A stretch of DNA of 33,174 nt from Spirochaetaceae bacterium (lineage in GTDB: Bacteria; Spirochaetota; Spirochaetia; DSM-2461): the NCBI GenBank assembly GCA_016744925.1, contig JADGDJ010000025.1, forward strand, positions 1 to 33,174, read 5' to 3'. A program made the position numbers and the translations under genes. The first letter of the stretch is position 1; every line of letters starts with the position of its first letter. Positions 15,296 to 24,015 of the stretch are shown in pieces. The notes below the pieces were generated by a model that saw only the letters and a list, made by a program, of their open reading frames with translations, had not been told where the DNA came from and ran no database searches.

Positions 15296-16816
15296 TTGAA
15301 GAGCCACATAAGTTTAAACAGTAAAATCTTCTCACTTTTATGGACTGTCCTCATAGGGGCATCTCTTGTATATTCTTTTTTTTATATTAATGAACTGGAT
15401 TTGCGCAGCGGAGAACAATGGGATCGCTATTATTCGGTCTTTGCTGATGATGTATCCTCTCTGGAGAAGCTTTTTCTCAAAGAAAATATTCCCTTTCTCT
15501 CATATAGCCGGTCTTTTGTGTCATACAATGATATTTCAAACATGAAGTCCCTTTCTCTGGAAGAGATCACCGGACGATTCAGTTCTGCCGATCCCCGTCT
15601 GGATCCTTATATGAGAAAAGTAGATCAGCTTTTTTCGGCAGAGTATAAAGGTGAAGTTTATAACATTATTTATGTTGAAAAAGATGCCATCTCTTTATGG
15701 GGACTCTATGTTAAACTTTTTAGAGCCCTTCCGTCGGGAGAATCATTCTGGTCGATCAGCGGTTTTGAGCCTTTGAAGCGATTATTACCTCTCTGTCTTT
15801 TTCTTTTTTTGGTGGGAACCATTATGAGCTTTTCCCGGGGATCTCGATGGAAAAGTGCAGCAGCGTTGCTCGGCTGGATCCCTCTGATTTATCTTTTTGG
15901 ATATGCGGCATTAATTTTAGCGATGGTGTATTATTATTTTATCTTAAAAAACCGTTCAATTGTATACTTGTTCACGCTCATTATAACAACAGCTTTATTC
16001 CTCTATTATTCTCAAAATCTCAATCATCAGTTTCTGCTGTTCTTTTCCATCGGTTTATTCTCGCTGTCCCTTCTATTTTCCAAGGAGACGGTCTTGATGA
16101 GTAAAAAGGAAACCGCAGCAACTGATAGACGTTGGAAAGCCGGGAGGATTCAGTTTCGCAAACCGGAACATCAGCTTTTTTCTCCCGTCCCGATTGTCGC
16201 TGTCCCAGTCAGAAAACAGACTTCTGTCACTGGAGGGTGTGTTTATCTCAAGACTATTATCATCTCCTTTATAGTGCTGGCCGGTATGCTCTCTTTTTTT
16301 AGCAAACCCGTCGCCTCCTATAATGCCCCTCTGCCCGAAACAGTGTCCGGGCTAGAGTGGAATTTGCTTGATACAGGAAAAACATCAGTTGTCGGGGCGC
16401 TTCTGGCACCTGCGGACTATGTTACTCACCTGGCTTTTCAAGAGGGTTTCCTATATGGATCAGATTGGTCATACCCTCATCAGGATACACCTCTTCTCTA
16501 TCCTGTATTTTCAATTACTGAAAAAATATTTTCAAAAAGTTATGAAATTATTGCCGATTATTCCCAACAATGGTTCGAGGAGAGAGTTCTTATGCTGGAG
16601 AATGATAATCCGGCAACTTTACTGTTTTCGACAGATTCTCCCGGATATGTAATAAAAAAAATGAATCATCGGGATTCCAGCTCTTTTACACTTCTTAATT
16701 TTTCTTTTTCCGTGTTAATCTTGTTGCTGATAATTTTCAGTAATGGAAAAAAACATATAAATATTTCGTTAAAAGTCAGAAAAAAGTTATTAAGGAGAAA
16801 TGAACAGGTAGCATGA
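15296..16816 (+). CDS. Polytopic membrane protein of unknown function, coupled to the Rnf operon
   Basis: 506 residues with predicted TTG start at 15296; no upstream ATG is in frame. Hydrophobic segments suggest seven or so membrane spans: about 11-30, 162-179, 187-215 (one or two), 221-238, 243-262, 317-336 and 463-482. A soluble, probably extracytoplasmic stretch of about 130 residues follows the first span, and a second one (about 337-460) precedes the last. The C-terminus is basic (KVRKKLLRRNEQ). I do not recognise the family and see no Cys cluster, heme or flavin motif. Its stop overlaps the rnfC start by 4 nt (ATGA), so it is translationally coupled to rnfC and shares the operon promoter. 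A role in assembling, anchoring or regulating Rnf is inferred from position only. Confidence 0.8.
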   Translation: MKSHISLNSKIFSLLWTVLIGASLVYSFFYINELDLRSGEQWDRYYSVFADDVSSLEKLFLKENIPFLSYSRSFVSYNDISNMKSLSLEEITGRFSSADPRLDPYMRKVDQLFSAEYKGEVYNIIYVEKDAISLWGLYVKLFRALPSGESFWSISGFEPLKRLLPLCLFLFLVGTIMSFSRGSRWKSAAALLGWIPLIYLFGYAALILAMVYYYFILKNRSIVYLFTLIITTALFLYYSQNLNHQFLLFFSIGLFSLSLLFSKETVLMSKKETAATDRRWKAGRIQFRKPEHQLFSPVPIVAVPVRKQTSVTGGCVYLKTIIISFIVLAGMLSFFSKPVASYNAPLPETVSGLEWNLLDTGKTSVVGALLAPADYVTHLAFQEGFLYGSDWSYPHQDTPLLYPVFSITEKIFSKSYEIIADYSQQWFEERVLMLENDNPATLLFSTDSPGYVIKKMNHRDSSSFTLLNFSFSVLILLLIIFSNGKKHINISLKVRKKLLRRNEQVA

Positions 16817-18159
16817 GTAAATTTAAAACATTTCCCAAAGGTGGAATACATCCGCCAGATAACATTTCCAGTACAGGAGATACGGCTATCCGCAACGCCT
16901 CTCTCCCCACAAAAGCCGTTATTCCCATGTCTCAGCACATCGGAGCACCGGCAAAATGTATTGTTAATGTAGGTGATACTATTGAAGAAGAGCAGATTAT
17001 CGGCGAATCAGCTGGTTACGTTTCTGTTCCTGTCCATTCTTCCATTCCAGGAAAAGTCGTTGAGATCAAAGACATTTACCTCTCCCATGGAAAAACCTCC
17101 CAGGCCGTAGTCATCGAACTGGGTGGAGAATTTAAAAGAATGGGGAAAACTCAACAGGCAAAAAGCTGGAGTTCCCTCAATGATGATGAGATTATTAAAA
17201 AAATCTCATCCATGGGTATTGCAGGGCAGGGGGGAGCTACATTTCCCACCCATGTCAAACTGATACTTCCCGAAGGGAAAGATTGTGATTATCTGCTGAT
17301 TAATGCGGCAGAGTGCGAACCCTATCTCACTTCGGACCAGAATCTGATTCTTGAAAAAAGTGAAGAGATTATTGAAGGACTTAAAATCCTCAAAAAATTA
17401 TTGACGCCGAAGAAAATAATTTTCGCCATAGAAAATAATAAAATGGCTTCTGCAAAGGCAATGTCCGATGCTGTCGCTGAGAGTGACCTCGATGTCGATG
17501 TCGAAATTCTAAAAGTAAAATATCCTCAGGGTGCCGAGAAAAATATAATCAAATCCTGTACGGGAAGAGAAGTTCCCTCAGGGAAACTTCCCCTGGAAAT
17601 TGGCATGGTTGTATTAAATGTAGAGACTGTTTTTTCCATTTACGAAGCCCTTGTATTTGATAAACCGCTTGTGGAGAGAATCGTCACCATTAGCGGTGGC
17701 GCTGTAAAATCCCCCAAAACACTGCGGGTTAAAATAGGAACGACATATCGTCAGCTGCTCGAAGAGTGTGATGGTTTGACTGAAGAGCCTGTTAAAGTTA
17801 TATCCGGTGGACCTATGATGGGATTCGGAATTTTTGATCTCGATACACCTGTCACAAAAGGGACTAGTGGAATCCTCTTTCTCACTAAGAAAGAAGTAAA
17901 AGCAGCACAGCAGACATCCTGTATAGCCTGTGGTCGCTGCATCAAGGCTTGTCCCATGGGTTTGAATCCTTCGGAAATGAATAAGCTGACACTAAATTTT
18001 CTTTTTGAAGAAGCTCAGGACATGGGACTGCTCGATTGTATGGATTGTGGTTCCTGTGCCTTTGTCTGTCCGGCTCATATTCCTCTGGTTCAGTCTTTCC
18101 GCATGGGTAAGAATCAGCTGAGAGCGATTATGATGGAAAAGAAAGGTGCTAACAGATGA
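16813..18159 (+). CDS. rnfC: Rnf electron transport complex subunit C
   Basis: 448 residues, a typical RnfC. It binds NADH/FMN and [4Fe-4S] clusters on the cytoplasmic face and passes electrons between NAD and the membrane part of Rnf. Visible features are the N-terminal FPKGGIHPPDNI, the GQGGATFPTHVK nucleotide-binding loop (the family's GLGGAxFPT), INAAECEPYLTSDQ, and two cluster motifs: Cys370, 373, 376, 380 (CIACGRCIKACP) and Cys409, 412, 415, 419 (CMDCGSCAFVCP). The start ATG overlaps the preceding membrane-protein stop and the stop overlaps rnfD. First Rnf subunit in the order C-D-G-E-A-B. Confidence 0.97.
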   Translation: MSKFKTFPKGGIHPPDNISSTGDTAIRNASLPTKAVIPMSQHIGAPAKCIVNVGDTIEEEQIIGESAGYVSVPVHSSIPGKVVEIKDIYLSHGKTSQAVVIELGGEFKRMGKTQQAKSWSSLNDDEIIKKISSMGIAGQGGATFPTHVKLILPEGKDCDYLLINAAECEPYLTSDQNLILEKSEEIIEGLKILKKLLTPKKIIFAIENNKMASAKAMSDAVAESDLDVDVEILKVKYPQGAEKNIIKSCTGREVPSGKLPLEIGMVVLNVETVFSIYEALVFDKPLVERIVTISGGAVKSPKTLRVKIGTTYRQLLEECDGLTEEPVKVISGGPMMGFGIFDLDTPVTKGTSGILFLTKKEVKAAQQTSCIACGRCIKACPMGLNPSEMNKLTLNFLFEEAQDMGLLDCMDCGSCAFVCPAHIPLVQSFRMGKNQLRAIMMEKKGANR

Positions 18160-19190
18160 TAGATATGAAAAAAATGACTGTGAGCAGCAGTCCGCAGATA
18201 CACAGTGCTGATTCTACAGCAAAAATAATGTGGACCGTTGTATTGAGCCTGCTTCCCGCGGGGATCTGGGGTGTTTTCGCCTTTGGAATGACCGCTCTGA
18301 TTGTCATCCTTGTTTCCATAACAGCAGCTGTAGCTTCTGAAGCTCTTCTGGGACTTATTGATAAAAAAATGACAATTGGTGATGGAAGCGCCGTTCTAAC
18401 GGGTTTGCTGGTAGGGTACAATATGCCTCCCGATTTACCTCTTTTCATACCGGCATTAGCCTCAATATTTGCTATTGTGGTTGTAAAATGGAGTTTCGGT
18501 GGATTGGGTGCAAACTGGATGAACCCCGCACTGGCCGGAAGAGTCTTCGTATTTTTCTCCTGGACCGGATCGATGACCAAATGGTTGCTTCCCTCTATGA
18601 ACGGCGCCGATGCTGTTACAGGGCCGACTCCTCTGGGATCTCTAAAATCGGCTTATTTCGCCACATCACTCAATGTGAGCGGACCGATAGAATTTCTCCA
18701 GTCCGAAGGGCTTCCTGTTACATACAAAGATCTTTTTCTGGGAAATATTCCCGGATCGATCGGTGAAATATCCGCATTGTTACTGCTCCTCGGTGCAGTG
18801 TTTCTACTTTTCAGAAAAATAATAACCTGGCATGTTCCCGTGAGTTACATCGGATCATTTGCTCTGCTGATCTGGATATTCGGCGGATTACGAATGGGTA
18901 CAGGCTTATTTTCTGGAGATGTCCTCTTTCACACTCTTAGCGGTGGCCTTATGCTGGGAGCTCTGTTTATGGCTACTGATATGGCGACGACACCGCTGAC
19001 GGAAAAGGGAAATATCATTTTTGGTCTGGGCTGTGGATTTCTCACATTCCTCATCAGAATCTACGGATCACTTCCCGAAGCGGTTTCTCTCTCCATTATC
19101 GTTATGAATATATTCGTTCCGGTTATCGATCGCTACACAAAAATAAAGGGATTTGGTAAATCAACAGTGAAGGAGGCAAATGGTGAATAA
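18156..19190 (+). CDS. rnfD: Rnf electron transport complex subunit D
   Basis: 344 residues, strongly hydrophobic with repeated membrane spans. RnfD carries a covalently bound FMN on a Thr within a loop; here the matching motif is VTGPTPLG, with Thr158 the likely attachment site. GGLGANWMNPALAGRVFVFFSW and LSGGLMLGALFMATDMATTPLT are conserved family blocks. ATG at 18156 overlaps the rnfC stop by 4 nt, with AAAGGT as SD. It forms part of the ion-translocating membrane core. Confidence 0.96.
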   Translation: MIDMKKMTVSSSPQIHSADSTAKIMWTVVLSLLPAGIWGVFAFGMTALIVILVSITAAVASEALLGLIDKKMTIGDGSAVLTGLLVGYNMPPDLPLFIPALASIFAIVVVKWSFGGLGANWMNPALAGRVFVFFSWTGSMTKWLLPSMNGADAVTGPTPLGSLKSAYFATSLNVSGPIEFLQSEGLPVTYKDLFLGNIPGSIGEISALLLLLGAVFLLFRKIITWHVPVSYIGSFALLIWIFGGLRMGTGLFSGDVLFHTLSGGLMLGALFMATDMATTPLTEKGNIIFGLGCGFLTFLIRIYGSLPEAVSLSIIVMNIFVPVIDRYTKIKGFGKSTVKEANGE

Positions 19191-19824
19191 TAAATTACTC
19201 GACATGACCTTCAGGTTAACCATAATCTGCGCTGTAGCCGCCCTGATTCTCGGTATTGTCAATATTGTCACAGAACCATTGATCATCGAACGAAAGAGAA
19301 TCGAAAAAGAGATGGCATTAAAAACACTTTCCGATGGTGATAATGTCGGAGTAGTTCAGTATCCTGCCGATAGCGATGATCTCCATATGGATCTCATGGC
19401 TCTATTGGTCGAACACGGTGTGATCGGAGCAGAGGATGATCTCGATGAAAAAGAGCTCATCACATCCATTTATCCCGTTGATGAAGCGGGAACAGTTACC
19501 AAGTATATTCTTCAGCTTGAGGGAAGTGGGTACGGCGGAAAGATGATTCTTCTGGCTGTTTTCAATCTCGACGGTTCTTTTGTTAAAGCAAAGCTGATGG
19601 AGAATAACGAAACTCCCGGACTGGGAAAAAAAGCTGAAGACCCCCTCTATTACAATATGTATATGGGCCGTGGTAATAGTTCCGATCCTGTCCCTGTAAG
19701 CAGGAGAGCTCTTGCCGACAGTGATGCCGAGGCTGTTTCCGGAAGTACAATTACTTTTAACGGAATCTCAAAAGCGCTGGCTCTGGGATCTGATTATGTC
19801 AAACTACTGGGAGGAAACAACTGA
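19180..19824 (+). CDS. rnfG: Rnf electron transport complex subunit G
   Basis: 214 residues with a single N-terminal membrane anchor (about 10-30) and an extracytoplasmic FMN-binding domain. The flavinylation motif SGST (187-190) places covalent FMN on Thr190; ETPGLGKKAEDPLYY is the other conserved block. The reading frame overlaps rnfD by 11 nt. AGGAGG at 19171-19176 sits only 3 nt before ATG 19180 but 6 nt before the next codon, GTG at 19183, so the true start may be the GTG one codon later. Confidence 0.96.
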   Translation: MVNNKLLDMTFRLTIICAVAALILGIVNIVTEPLIIERKRIEKEMALKTLSDGDNVGVVQYPADSDDLHMDLMALLVEHGVIGAEDDLDEKELITSIYPVDEAGTVTKYILQLEGSGYGGKMILLAVFNLDGSFVKAKLMENNETPGLGKKAEDPLYYNMYMGRGNSSDPVPVSRRALADSDAEAVSGSTITFNGISKALALGSDYVKLLGGNN

Positions 19825-20447
19825 TGTTTAATTTCCTGAAAGGTTTATTTAAAGAAAATCCTATTTTTGTACTCGCCCTGGGTCTCTGTCCGACACTGGC
19901 TGTTTCAACTCAGGTTGTAAACGCCATAGGGATGGGAGCGGGAGTTATATTCGTACTGATAGGTTCCAATATTATGGTCTCTCTCTTGAAAAATTTTATT
20001 CCCGATGAGGTCCATATTCCGGCTTATATCGTTATTATTGCTTCATTTGTAACAATAGTGGATCTACTGATGCAGGCATTCCTTCCCGCATTATCCTCCA
20101 GTCTCGGTGTATTTGTAAAACTCATAGTAGTGAACTGCATCATCCTCGGACGGGCGGAAGCCTTTGCTTCAAAAAACAATGTGAAAGATTCCATTGTCGA
20201 TGCTTTGGGTATGGGGATCGGATTTACAGTGGGACTGTTGATAATTTCCCTTGTTCGAGAAGTTCTCGGCGCCGGAACTATCACCCTGTTCCCCATGGGA
20301 GATTTTAGCGGAGTCATCAAAATCCCCGGATTGTACGATGCTCCGGCACGAATCTTCAGCCTTTCTCCGGGAGCCCTGCTCGTTATGGGATTCCTTATGG
20401 CGGGATTTAACTGGTTGTTGAGCAAAAACAAGAATAAGGAGAACTGA
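19824..20447 (+). CDS. rnfE: Rnf electron transport complex subunit E
   Basis: 207 residues, multi-span membrane protein. NPIFVLALGLCPTLAVST and IVVNCIILGRAEAFA mark RnfE. The Cys residues of LGLCP and VVNC are at the positions known to hold, with RnfA, an intramembrane Fe-S cluster. The start overlaps the rnfG stop by 1 nt (TGATG), with GGAGG upstream. Confidence 0.96.
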   Translation: MFNFLKGLFKENPIFVLALGLCPTLAVSTQVVNAIGMGAGVIFVLIGSNIMVSLLKNFIPDEVHIPAYIVIIASFVTIVDLLMQAFLPALSSSLGVFVKLIVVNCIILGRAEAFASKNNVKDSIVDALGMGIGFTVGLLIISLVREVLGAGTITLFPMGDFSGVIKIPGLYDAPARIFSLSPGALLVMGFLMAGFNWLLSKNKNKEN

Positions 20448-20449
20448 TT

Positions 20450-21040
20450 ATGACTTATGTCGGAATAATAATAACCTATGTATTTATCAGCAATATGATC
20501 CTCAGTCAGTTCCTCGGACTGTGCCCTTTTATCGGAGTGTCAAAAGACACCGATTCCGCTGTGGGAATGGGTTTTGCTGTAACTTTTGTAATGTCCATGG
20601 CATCCCTTGTCACCTGGATTATCTATCATGGAATACTCGTTCCTCTCAATCTGGAGTACCTGCAGACTATAGCCTTCATTCTGATTATAGCCTCATTGGT
20701 ACAGCTTGTAGAAATGTCTGTACAGAAATTTTCACCGGCTATGTATAAAGCTCTCGGGATCTATCTCCCTCTCATAACGACTAACTGTGCCGTTATGGGG
20801 ATTGCTCTGATCAATGTGAGAGAAGAGTACAATATTCTGGAGAGTTTTACAGCGGGATTTGCCGGAGGAATAGGATTCCTTCTGGCCATTTTCCTCATGT
20901 CGGCTATCCGGGTGAAACTGGATAAAGAAAGAGTTCCCCGTTACCTTAAAGGTGCTCCCATTGCTTTTGTCTCCGGTGGTTTGATGGCCCTTGCTTTTAT
21001 GGCCTTTGACAGAGCTCTGCTCACAAATCTGATAGGATAG
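20450..21040 (+). CDS. rnfA: Rnf electron transport complex subunit A
   Basis: 196 residues, homologous to RnfE but with inverted topology in the complex. FISNMILSQFLGLCPFIGVS and LPLITTNCAVMGIAL are the RnfA signatures; the Cys of LGLCP and of TTNC match the cluster ligands. An SD (AAGGAG) lies 8 nt upstream and the gap to rnfE is 2 nt. Confidence 0.96.
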   Translation: MTYVGIIITYVFISNMILSQFLGLCPFIGVSKDTDSAVGMGFAVTFVMSMASLVTWIIYHGILVPLNLEYLQTIAFILIIASLVQLVEMSVQKFSPAMYKALGIYLPLITTNCAVMGIALINVREEYNILESFTAGFAGGIGFLLAIFLMSAIRVKLDKERVPRYLKGAPIAFVSGGLMALAFMAFDRALLTNLIG

Positions 21041-21047
21041 GAATGAT

Positions 21048-21872
21048 ATGCTTGATTTAATATTAAGAACTCTCTACGGATTTATTTCTGTATCTTTTGT
21101 CGGTGGTCTCCTCGGTTTGGGACTTTCCGTAGCTGCAAAAAAACTCCGTGTTGAAAAAGATAAAACTGTAGAAGCTCTCAGCGGAGTTCTGCCGGGGCTG
21201 AATTGTGGTTCCTGTGGATATGCGGGATGCGAACCTTATGCCGAAGCTCTGGCAGCAGGTAATGATAGCGATATCGGTAAATGCAAACCCGGCGGGGCGG
21301 AATGTCTGGCCGGACTGGGAGAAATCCTCGGTATCGAAGTGAACACATCGGGCACCAAGATGGTAGCTCAGGTTCACTGTCGCGGTGGAGAGGGAACAGC
21401 AGAAACCAGATACAAATATGAAGGTCTGCAGGACTGTAATGCCGCATCTTTACTCTTCGGAGGGGATAAGAGTTGCCAGTACGGCTGTCTCGGTCTCGGT
21501 TCGTGCATGCAGATTTGCCCCGTAGATGCCATATCATATGATTCGGAAGGTCTGGTCTGGGTTGATAAGGTAAAATGCATCAGCTGTGAAAAATGTGTAT
21601 CGATCTGTCCGACGAAAGTTATCAAAATGATTCCTGAAGATGCCGATGTTATCGTGGCGTGCAATTCTAAAGACAAAGGTAAAGATACCAAGTCCAAATG
21701 TAAGGTCGGATGTATCGGTTGCCAGATCTGTAATAGAAAATTTCCCGAAGCGGGATATAAAATTACAGATAATCTTTCAATTGTAGGTTATACTCTTAGA
21801 GGATCCGGCCGTTTAGATGCCATTGAGAAGTGTCCGACTAAAAGTATCCTTTCTTTGGATGATAAAAAATAA
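21048..21872 (+). CDS. rnfB: Rnf electron transport complex subunit B
   Basis: 274 residues. An N-terminal membrane anchor (about 8-30) is followed by a [4Fe-4S] domain with Cys53, 56, 61 and 79 (LNCGSCGYAGCEP ... KCKPGG) and a ferredoxin-like region with CLGLGSCMQICPVDAI and CISCEKCVSICPTKVI. A further Cys-rich segment, CKVGCIGCQICNRKFP, follows. RnfB is the subunit expected to exchange electrons with soluble ferredoxin. With it the operon encodes all six subunits, so a working ferredoxin:NAD oxidoreductase coupled to Na+ or H+ transport is expected. No clear terminator is seen in the next 80 nt. Confidence 0.96.
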   Translation: MLDLILRTLYGFISVSFVGGLLGLGLSVAAKKLRVEKDKTVEALSGVLPGLNCGSCGYAGCEPYAEALAAGNDSDIGKCKPGGAECLAGLGEILGIEVNTSGTKMVAQVHCRGGEGTAETRYKYEGLQDCNAASLLFGGDKSCQYGCLGLGSCMQICPVDAISYDSEGLVWVDKVKCISCEKCVSICPTKVIKMIPEDADVIVACNSKDKGKDTKSKCKVGCIGCQICNRKFPEAGYKITDNLSIVGYTLRGSGRLDAIEKCPTKSILSLDDKK

Positions 21873-21952
21873 ACAATTGGAAGCTTGGCTTCTGAGCTGT
21901 AACTGAACTAATAGAAAAGCAAATTTATAGTTAATTAATCTGAGAGGCGGAT

Positions 21953-24013
21953 ATGGTTCCGCTTCTCTATTATATTTATTTCGGGAAAATGAAAAAAGTT
22001 AAACTTATTTTTGGAACACACAACAGTATCTCTCCCTGTACAGAAGATAAGGAAATTGAAAACATTTATCAGAAAGCCTATAAGCCTTTTCTGACGACTT
22101 TATACAATTTCCCTGAAATCTCTGCAGTACTATACTATTCGGGACCTCTTCTCGAATGGTTTGAGAAACATCACCCTGAATTTAATACCGTACTCAATGA
22201 AATGGTGGATAAAAAGCAGGTAGAGCTGCTCGGTGGTGGTTTTTACGAACCGGTCTTATCTATCATTCCCGCTCAGGACAGAGTGGGACAGATTGAGATG
22301 ATGACCACTTTTCTCAGAAAATCTTTTGGAAAACGGACAAGAGGCTGCTGGTTACCCGGTCGTATTTGGGAGCCTTCCCTCGCTTCTGTCTTGCGATCAA
22401 GCGGAATAGACTACACTTTTCTCGACGACACTCATTTTGAAGCGGCAGGATATACAGGAGATGATCTCTTTAAACCAATCATTACGGAAGATCAGGGTAA
22501 AACGGTAACTGTATTTCCCATATCGCGGAGAATTATGTCAGGATTCGGGAAAATTGTACCCCGGAAAATTATCGAAGATATCTGCGGTGATCGAAGCAGT
22601 GAACACAAGATGGTCGTTATATTTCCCAACGGACGGCAGATCGGCTATGAAAACGGAAATTCACTATCTATAAATCATCAATGGCTCGAGAGTTTTCTCA
22701 CCGAATTGAGAAATAACAGAAAAAATATCGAGCTCGTTCATCCGGGACGTTATGTCCGTCAGACCGGTTATCCCATCAACAAAGGATATTTCCCCTGTAC
22801 TTCCTATGGTGAAATCATGAAATGGGTTCTTCCGGCGGAAAAACAAAAAGAATTCGATCAACTCTCATCAAACCTCATAGAGATGGGAATTGAACCGAGA
22901 TGGGTTTACGGAGGTTTTTTCCGTCAATTCCTTAGCAAGTACAAAGAGAGCAATCTTCTCTATTCCAAAATGATGCATGTCAGCATTCTGACCAATCAGG
23001 TCCGAGGTGACAAATATAAGAAAAAAGCTGCTAAGGATGAACTCTGGAAAGGGCAGAGCAATATGGCCTATTGGCATGGTAATCAAGGTGGAATTTACAA
23101 TAGCAATATCCGTCACAGTGCCTATAAAGCACTTATCGAAGGTGAGAAAATCACCCGGGAAAAAGGGATTTTTAAAACATCACTCAGCGCTGTTGATTAC
23201 GATATGGACGGAGAAAAGGAATACCTTTATCAGGGACACGTGACAAATGCTTATGTGCACCATAAAGGGGCATCTCTATTCGAGTTCGATCATATAGCAT
23301 CCTGTTGGAATTACCTCAATACGCTTTCGAGATACCCCGAACCCTATCATAGTCAGGAAATTATTAATTCCGGATACGATACATATGGGCGTCATGCTTT
23401 CATCGATCATTTCTTTGATGAAGAGGAAGGCGTAGAAAAATTTCAGAATATGACTTACACCGAACAGGGATCCTTTACCGATGCCCCTTATGAAGCTGTC
23501 GATTACGACAGGGAACATAGAAAAGTCACATTTATTTCCACGGGGACTGTTGTAAAGGACGGTTACGAATACACCATAGAAATACAGAAGAAATACACCT
23601 TTAAGCGCTCCTCCATTGACGTCGATTATCAGATTAAAAATCTTAGTCTGCACAAAGCGGAACTCTGTTTTGGCAGTGAAGTCAATCTGGCTCTAAAAAA
23701 TGATATAGAACATACACCCAAAATTTATCGAATTGACGATGAATTCAAAGATGAGATACCTTCAGAAAGAGTAGAACATAAAACAATTGAACAGCTTCTG
23801 ACTTATGATCAGTTCAACAATACAGATATTTCTCTGCTATTGTCAAAACCAACTGATATGTGGACCTTTCCCGTTTATACCTATTCCAGGGAAAGTGGAC
23901 AGATTGAAAAAAATTATCAGAGCTCCTGCTATATTCCCCGATGGTCTTTTTCTCTATTAAAAGACGAAATCTGGACTGTATCCATGACTCTGAGGATTGA
24001 CCGGAGTAATTAA
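21953..24013 (+). CDS. GH57-family 4-alpha-glucanotransferase-like protein, probably catalytically inactive
   Basis: 686 residues. The protein follows archaeal GH57 4-alpha-glucanotransferases closely: GGGFYEPVLSIIPAQDR (94-110), RIWEPSLASVLRSSGIDY, FLDDTHFEAAG, YWHGNQGGIYNSNIR and a C-terminal beta-sandwich. Two key residues differ. The nucleophile region WLxERxW reads WLPGRIWEP, placing Gly136 where the catalytic Glu should be; the acid/base region (DDGEKFG in the family) reads PNGRQIG, placing Asn226 at the catalytic Asp. The first motif (HNHQP) reads HNSIS. Loss of hydrolase/transferase activity is therefore likely; a glucan-binding or regulatory role is inference. No signal peptide is seen. 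Start ATG 21953 has GAGAGG upstream; ATG 21989 is the alternative. Pairs with the NlpC/P60 gene 2 nt downstream. Confidence 0.88.
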   Translation: MVPLLYYIYFGKMKKVKLIFGTHNSISPCTEDKEIENIYQKAYKPFLTTLYNFPEISAVLYYSGPLLEWFEKHHPEFNTVLNEMVDKKQVELLGGGFYEPVLSIIPAQDRVGQIEMMTTFLRKSFGKRTRGCWLPGRIWEPSLASVLRSSGIDYTFLDDTHFEAAGYTGDDLFKPIITEDQGKTVTVFPISRRIMSGFGKIVPRKIIEDICGDRSSEHKMVVIFPNGRQIGYENGNSLSINHQWLESFLTELRNNRKNIELVHPGRYVRQTGYPINKGYFPCTSYGEIMKWVLPAEKQKEFDQLSSNLIEMGIEPRWVYGGFFRQFLSKYKESNLLYSKMMHVSILTNQVRGDKYKKKAAKDELWKGQSNMAYWHGNQGGIYNSNIRHSAYKALIEGEKITREKGIFKTSLSAVDYDMDGEKEYLYQGHVTNAYVHHKGASLFEFDHIASCWNYLNTLSRYPEPYHSQEIINSGYDTYGRHAFIDHFFDEEEGVEKFQNMTYTEQGSFTDAPYEAVDYDREHRKVTFISTGTVVKDGYEYTIEIQKKYTFKRSSIDVDYQIKNLSLHKAELCFGSEVNLALKNDIEHTPKIYRIDDEFKDEIPSERVEHKTIEQLLTYDQFNNTDISLLLSKPTDMWTFPVYTYSRESGQIEKNYQSSCYIPRWSFSLLKDEIWTVSMTLRIDRSN

Positions 24014-24015
24014 TC

